The notes below the pieces were generated by a model. The model ran no database searches. It was not told where the DNA came from and saw only the letters and a program-made list of their open reading frames with translations. Below, piece after piece: positions 62,141-64,000 of a DNA stretch of 64,000 nucleotides (position 1 is its first letter; each line of letters begins with the position of its first letter). This DNA comes from Neolewinella antarctica (GTDB lineage: Bacteria; Bacteroidota; Bacteroidia; Chitinophagales; Saprospiraceae). The stretch spans positions 637,915-701,914 of the forward strand of contig NZ_JAATJH010000002.1 of NCBI RefSeq assembly GCF_011927835.1, in the 5' to 3' direction. The position numbers and the translations under genes are program-made.

Positions 62141-63127
62141 ATGAAGAATCGATCGCCCTTACGGTCCCGGGAGCAGACGGAATCGACCCCGCTACTCAGC
62201 GTCAGTATGCTCTCGTATAACCAACGTGAATACCTGTCCAGGGCCATCGAAAGCGTGCTGGATCAGGTGACGGATTTTCCCTGTGAGATCGTGATCGGCG
62301 ATGATTGTTCTGACGATGGGAGCCAGGAATTGCTCCGGGAATACCAGGGAAAATATCCTCACCTCATACGCTTACACCTACATCCGGAACGGTTCGCGGA
62401 CAAAATCCCCGGCCGGTCCAACAACATGATCAACCTCACGAGTTGCCGGGGCAAATACATCGCGATGCTGGACGGTGACGACTACTGGACGGACCCGGAT
62501 AAGCTGCAAAAACAAGTCGCCATTATGGAGGGGCGGCCGGATTTATCGCTGAGTTGCCACGAGAGCGTAGTGGAAATGGAGGATGACCTGCGGGAAGAAT
62601 CCACTCCAACTTACTTTTCCGAATTCACGCCCCGGACACTGGAAGAGGGGACCTACAACATGCACGACCTCACCCGGCACTGGTACCTACCTTTTCACGT
62701 AAGTAGCCTGGTGATGCGCAAAGAAATGCTGCTTCCCTTCCCCGAATGGTTTGAAGAGGTGCTCGCCGCCGATAAAGCCATTATTTATCACTTAGTGAGC
62801 CAGGGTGACTTCCATTATAGCACCCGGCCAGCCAGCGTCCGCTACGTAGGGGAGGAAAATTTTACTTCCCAACCTATATACAGCTCGGAGGAATATCAAG
62901 CGCACAAAAAGTACGATGAGCAGCTATTCCTGGAACACTATCCGGACTTGTGGACCAGCGATTACGCGGATGGCCTCAAAGAGCGAACGCTTTTTTACGA
63001 AGGCAAAAGCCTGTTGAAGCGTGGAAAATATTTAGCCGGGGCTGCCCGCTTAGCCAGTGCCGGTCCGGTGTTTTATCTTCGGGCGCTTTACCGGCGGGGT
63101 CGGGACGGCGTTTCGGTTAAAAAGTAA
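62141..63127 (+). CDS. family 2 (GT-A) glycosyltransferase
   Basis: A 328-aa GT2 enzyme, paralogous to the gene at 45349. It shows LLSVSMLSYNQREYLSRAIESVL, EIVIGDDCSDDGSQELLREYQ, PGRSNNMINLTSCRGKYIAMLDGDDYWTDPDKLQ and other stretches in the same order. It lies between pseC and pseF, so it may act in the Pse-containing part of the glycan. No membrane segment is seen. Confidence 0.9.
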   Translation: MKNRSPLRSREQTESTPLLSVSMLSYNQREYLSRAIESVLDQVTDFPCEIVIGDDCSDDGSQELLREYQGKYPHLIRLHLHPERFADKIPGRSNNMINLTSCRGKYIAMLDGDDYWTDPDKLQKQVAIMEGRPDLSLSCHESVVEMEDDLREESTPTYFSEFTPRTLEEGTYNMHDLTRHWYLPFHVSSLVMRKEMLLPFPEWFEEVLAADKAIIYHLVSQGDFHYSTRPASVRYVGEENFTSQPIYSSEEYQAHKKYDEQLFLEHYPDLWTSDYADGLKERTLFYEGKSLLKRGKYLAGAARLASAGPVFYLRALYRRGRDGVSVKK

Positions 63128-63223
63128 GTGACTGGTTTGCGTTCTCAGAATACTCTGCCGTTTGCTTACTCAAGGTCGTCCTAAATTCCACGCTTACTTC
63201 ATCCGTTAATTCACCCTTACCCC

Positions 63224-63910
63224 ATGAGCCGACTTTGTATTATACCCGCACGGGGTGGGAGTAAGCGGATTCCGCGAAAGAACATCCGTCCGTTTTTAGG
63301 GAAACCGATTATTGCTTACTCCATCGAAGCGGCCCTTGCGAGCGGGCTTTTTGACGAAGTGATGGTGAGTACGGACGATGAAGAAATTGCAGCGGTGGCC
63401 AGGCAGTTCGGGGCCAGTGTTCCGTTTATGCGCAGCGCTGCCACCGCGGATGATTTTGCTACGACCGTTGACGTTATCGCGGAGGTGCTGGGTGAATACC
63501 GGTGGGAGTTTGCTGAGGTTTGTTGCGTTTATGCTACGGCTCCTTTTGTCACAGTCGATCTACTCAAACAGGCGACCGAGTTGCGACTCAGTGCAACAGC
63601 CGACTGTGTATTTCCTGCCCTGGCTTACTCCTTTCCCGTTCAAAGATCCATAGAGCTCGACCCCACCGGAAAAATCCGTCTGCGCCACCCCGAGCACCTC
63701 ACCACGCGGAGCCAGGACTTACTCCCCGTCTACCACGATGCGGGCATGTTTTATACTTTCGACCCAGCCGTCATCCTGGCAAAGGGTAGCCTCTGGACGG
63801 ATAATACCCGGATCATCACCGTCGAAGAACTCGCCGCCCACGACATCGATACGCCGGCGGATTGGCGGGTAGCCGAATTTAAACACCAACTCCTCCATGA
63901 AAAAAGTTAG
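63224..63910 (+). CDS. pseF: pseudaminic acid cytidylyltransferase
   Basis: PseF activates pseudaminic acid with CTP. At 228 aa it has CIIPARGGSKRIPRKNIRPFLGKPIIAYSIEAAL at the N-terminus, VMVSTDDEEIAAVA, and late motifs YHDAGMFYTFD and DIDTPADW typical of PseF. It starts at ATG 63224 and overlaps pseG by 14 bp. Confidence 0.94.
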   Translation: MSRLCIIPARGGSKRIPRKNIRPFLGKPIIAYSIEAALASGLFDEVMVSTDDEEIAAVARQFGASVPFMRSAATADDFATTVDVIAEVLGEYRWEFAEVCCVYATAPFVTVDLLKQATELRLSATADCVFPALAYSFPVQRSIELDPTGKIRLRHPEHLTTRSQDLLPVYHDAGMFYTFDPAVILAKGSLWTDNTRIITVEELAAHDIDTPADWRVAEFKHQLLHEKS

Positions 63911-64000
63911 GCCAATCATTGCCTTCCGGGCGGACGGCTCCGCTACGATGGGGTTGGGGCACGTCTACCGCTCGGCGGCCCTGGCGCGAATGCTGGCTCC
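63897..64000 (+). CDS. pseG: PseG-like UDP-sugar hydrolase, N-terminal part (3' end outside window)
   Basis: The first 34 or so codons from ATG 63897 read IIAFRADGSATMGLGHVYRSAALARML. This is the N-terminal signature of PseG, which removes UDP from UDP-2,4-diacetamido-trideoxy-altrose. It overlaps the end of pseF in another frame. The gene runs off the window. Confidence 0.88.
   Translation, partial: MKKVRPIIAFRADGSATMGLGHVYRSAALARMLA

Overview
The window is a 64 kb surface-polysaccharide locus from a member of the Bacteroidota, probably a Saprospiria/Lewinella-like organism. Three things point there. One secreted protein (29517-32564) ends in a type IX secretion (type A) sorting domain. Several genes are preceded by the Bacteroidota -7 promoter element TAnnTTTG. 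Starts lack Shine-Dalgarno sequences, and TTG and GTG starts are common. Almost every gene makes, modifies, links or exports sugars. I saw no tRNA, rRNA or CRISPR array.

Layout. 1-8.8 kb (+): end of rmlB, rmlA, an ABC exporter, a nucleotide-sugar dehydrogenase, a Wza-like multi-SLBB export protein and a Wzz-like chain-length protein. 9.2-13.1 kb: a nonulosonic-acid cassette (NeuB-like synthase without SAF domain, CMP transferase, Gfo/Idh oxidoreductase, SDR, KdsC-like phosphatase). 13.2-29.1 kb: a visibly AT-richer, serotype-like island with Wzx flippase, Wzy polymerase, glycosyltransferases, acyltransferases, a PhyH-type oxygenase, a sulfotransferase and an IS5-like transposase. It also holds a duplicated glycosyltransferase-wzy block in which the first wzy is a decayed fragment. 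29.5-32.6 kb: a secreted beta-helix repeat protein. 32.7-35.9 kb: a heparinase II/III-like protein and a WbuB-like glycosyltransferase. 36.0-39.6 kb: an acyl carrier protein, ketoreductase, KAS III and two PglD-like acyltransferases. 39.8-46.4 kb: a membrane protein, then LegC/PglE-like aminotransferase, PglF/LegB-like dehydratase, PglC-like initiating transferase and further glycosyltransferases.

46.5-48.7 kb (-): Wzt and Wzm of an ABC O-antigen exporter, a second export route besides Wzx/Wzy. 48.8-53.8 kb (+): oxidoreductase, FemAB-like transferase, sugar formyltransferase, DegT aminotransferase and glycosyltransferase. 53.8-57.9 kb (-): five overlapping genes (aminotransferase, WbqC-like, hexapeptide acyltransferase, beta-propeller, 2OG-Fe oxygenase). 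58.5-64 kb (+): glycosyltransferase, pseB, pseC, glycosyltransferase, pseF and the start of pseG (pseudaminic acid pathway).

Together the genes would supply dTDP-sugar precursors, a UDP-hexuronate, a bacillosamine-type 4-amino sugar, one or more further amino sugars with N-acyl or N-formyl groups, and two CMP-nonulosonates. These would be assembled by about a dozen glycosyltransferases and exported by two systems.

The most unusual signals are three. First, an 18-bp GC-rich repeat (GCACCCGCG-N-CCGCGCCC) recurs at least a dozen times in genes and spacers, in several reading frames. Second, a decayed wzy copy sits behind the first of two paralogous glycosyltransferases. Third, a dedicated acyl-ACP module lies inside the sugar locus.
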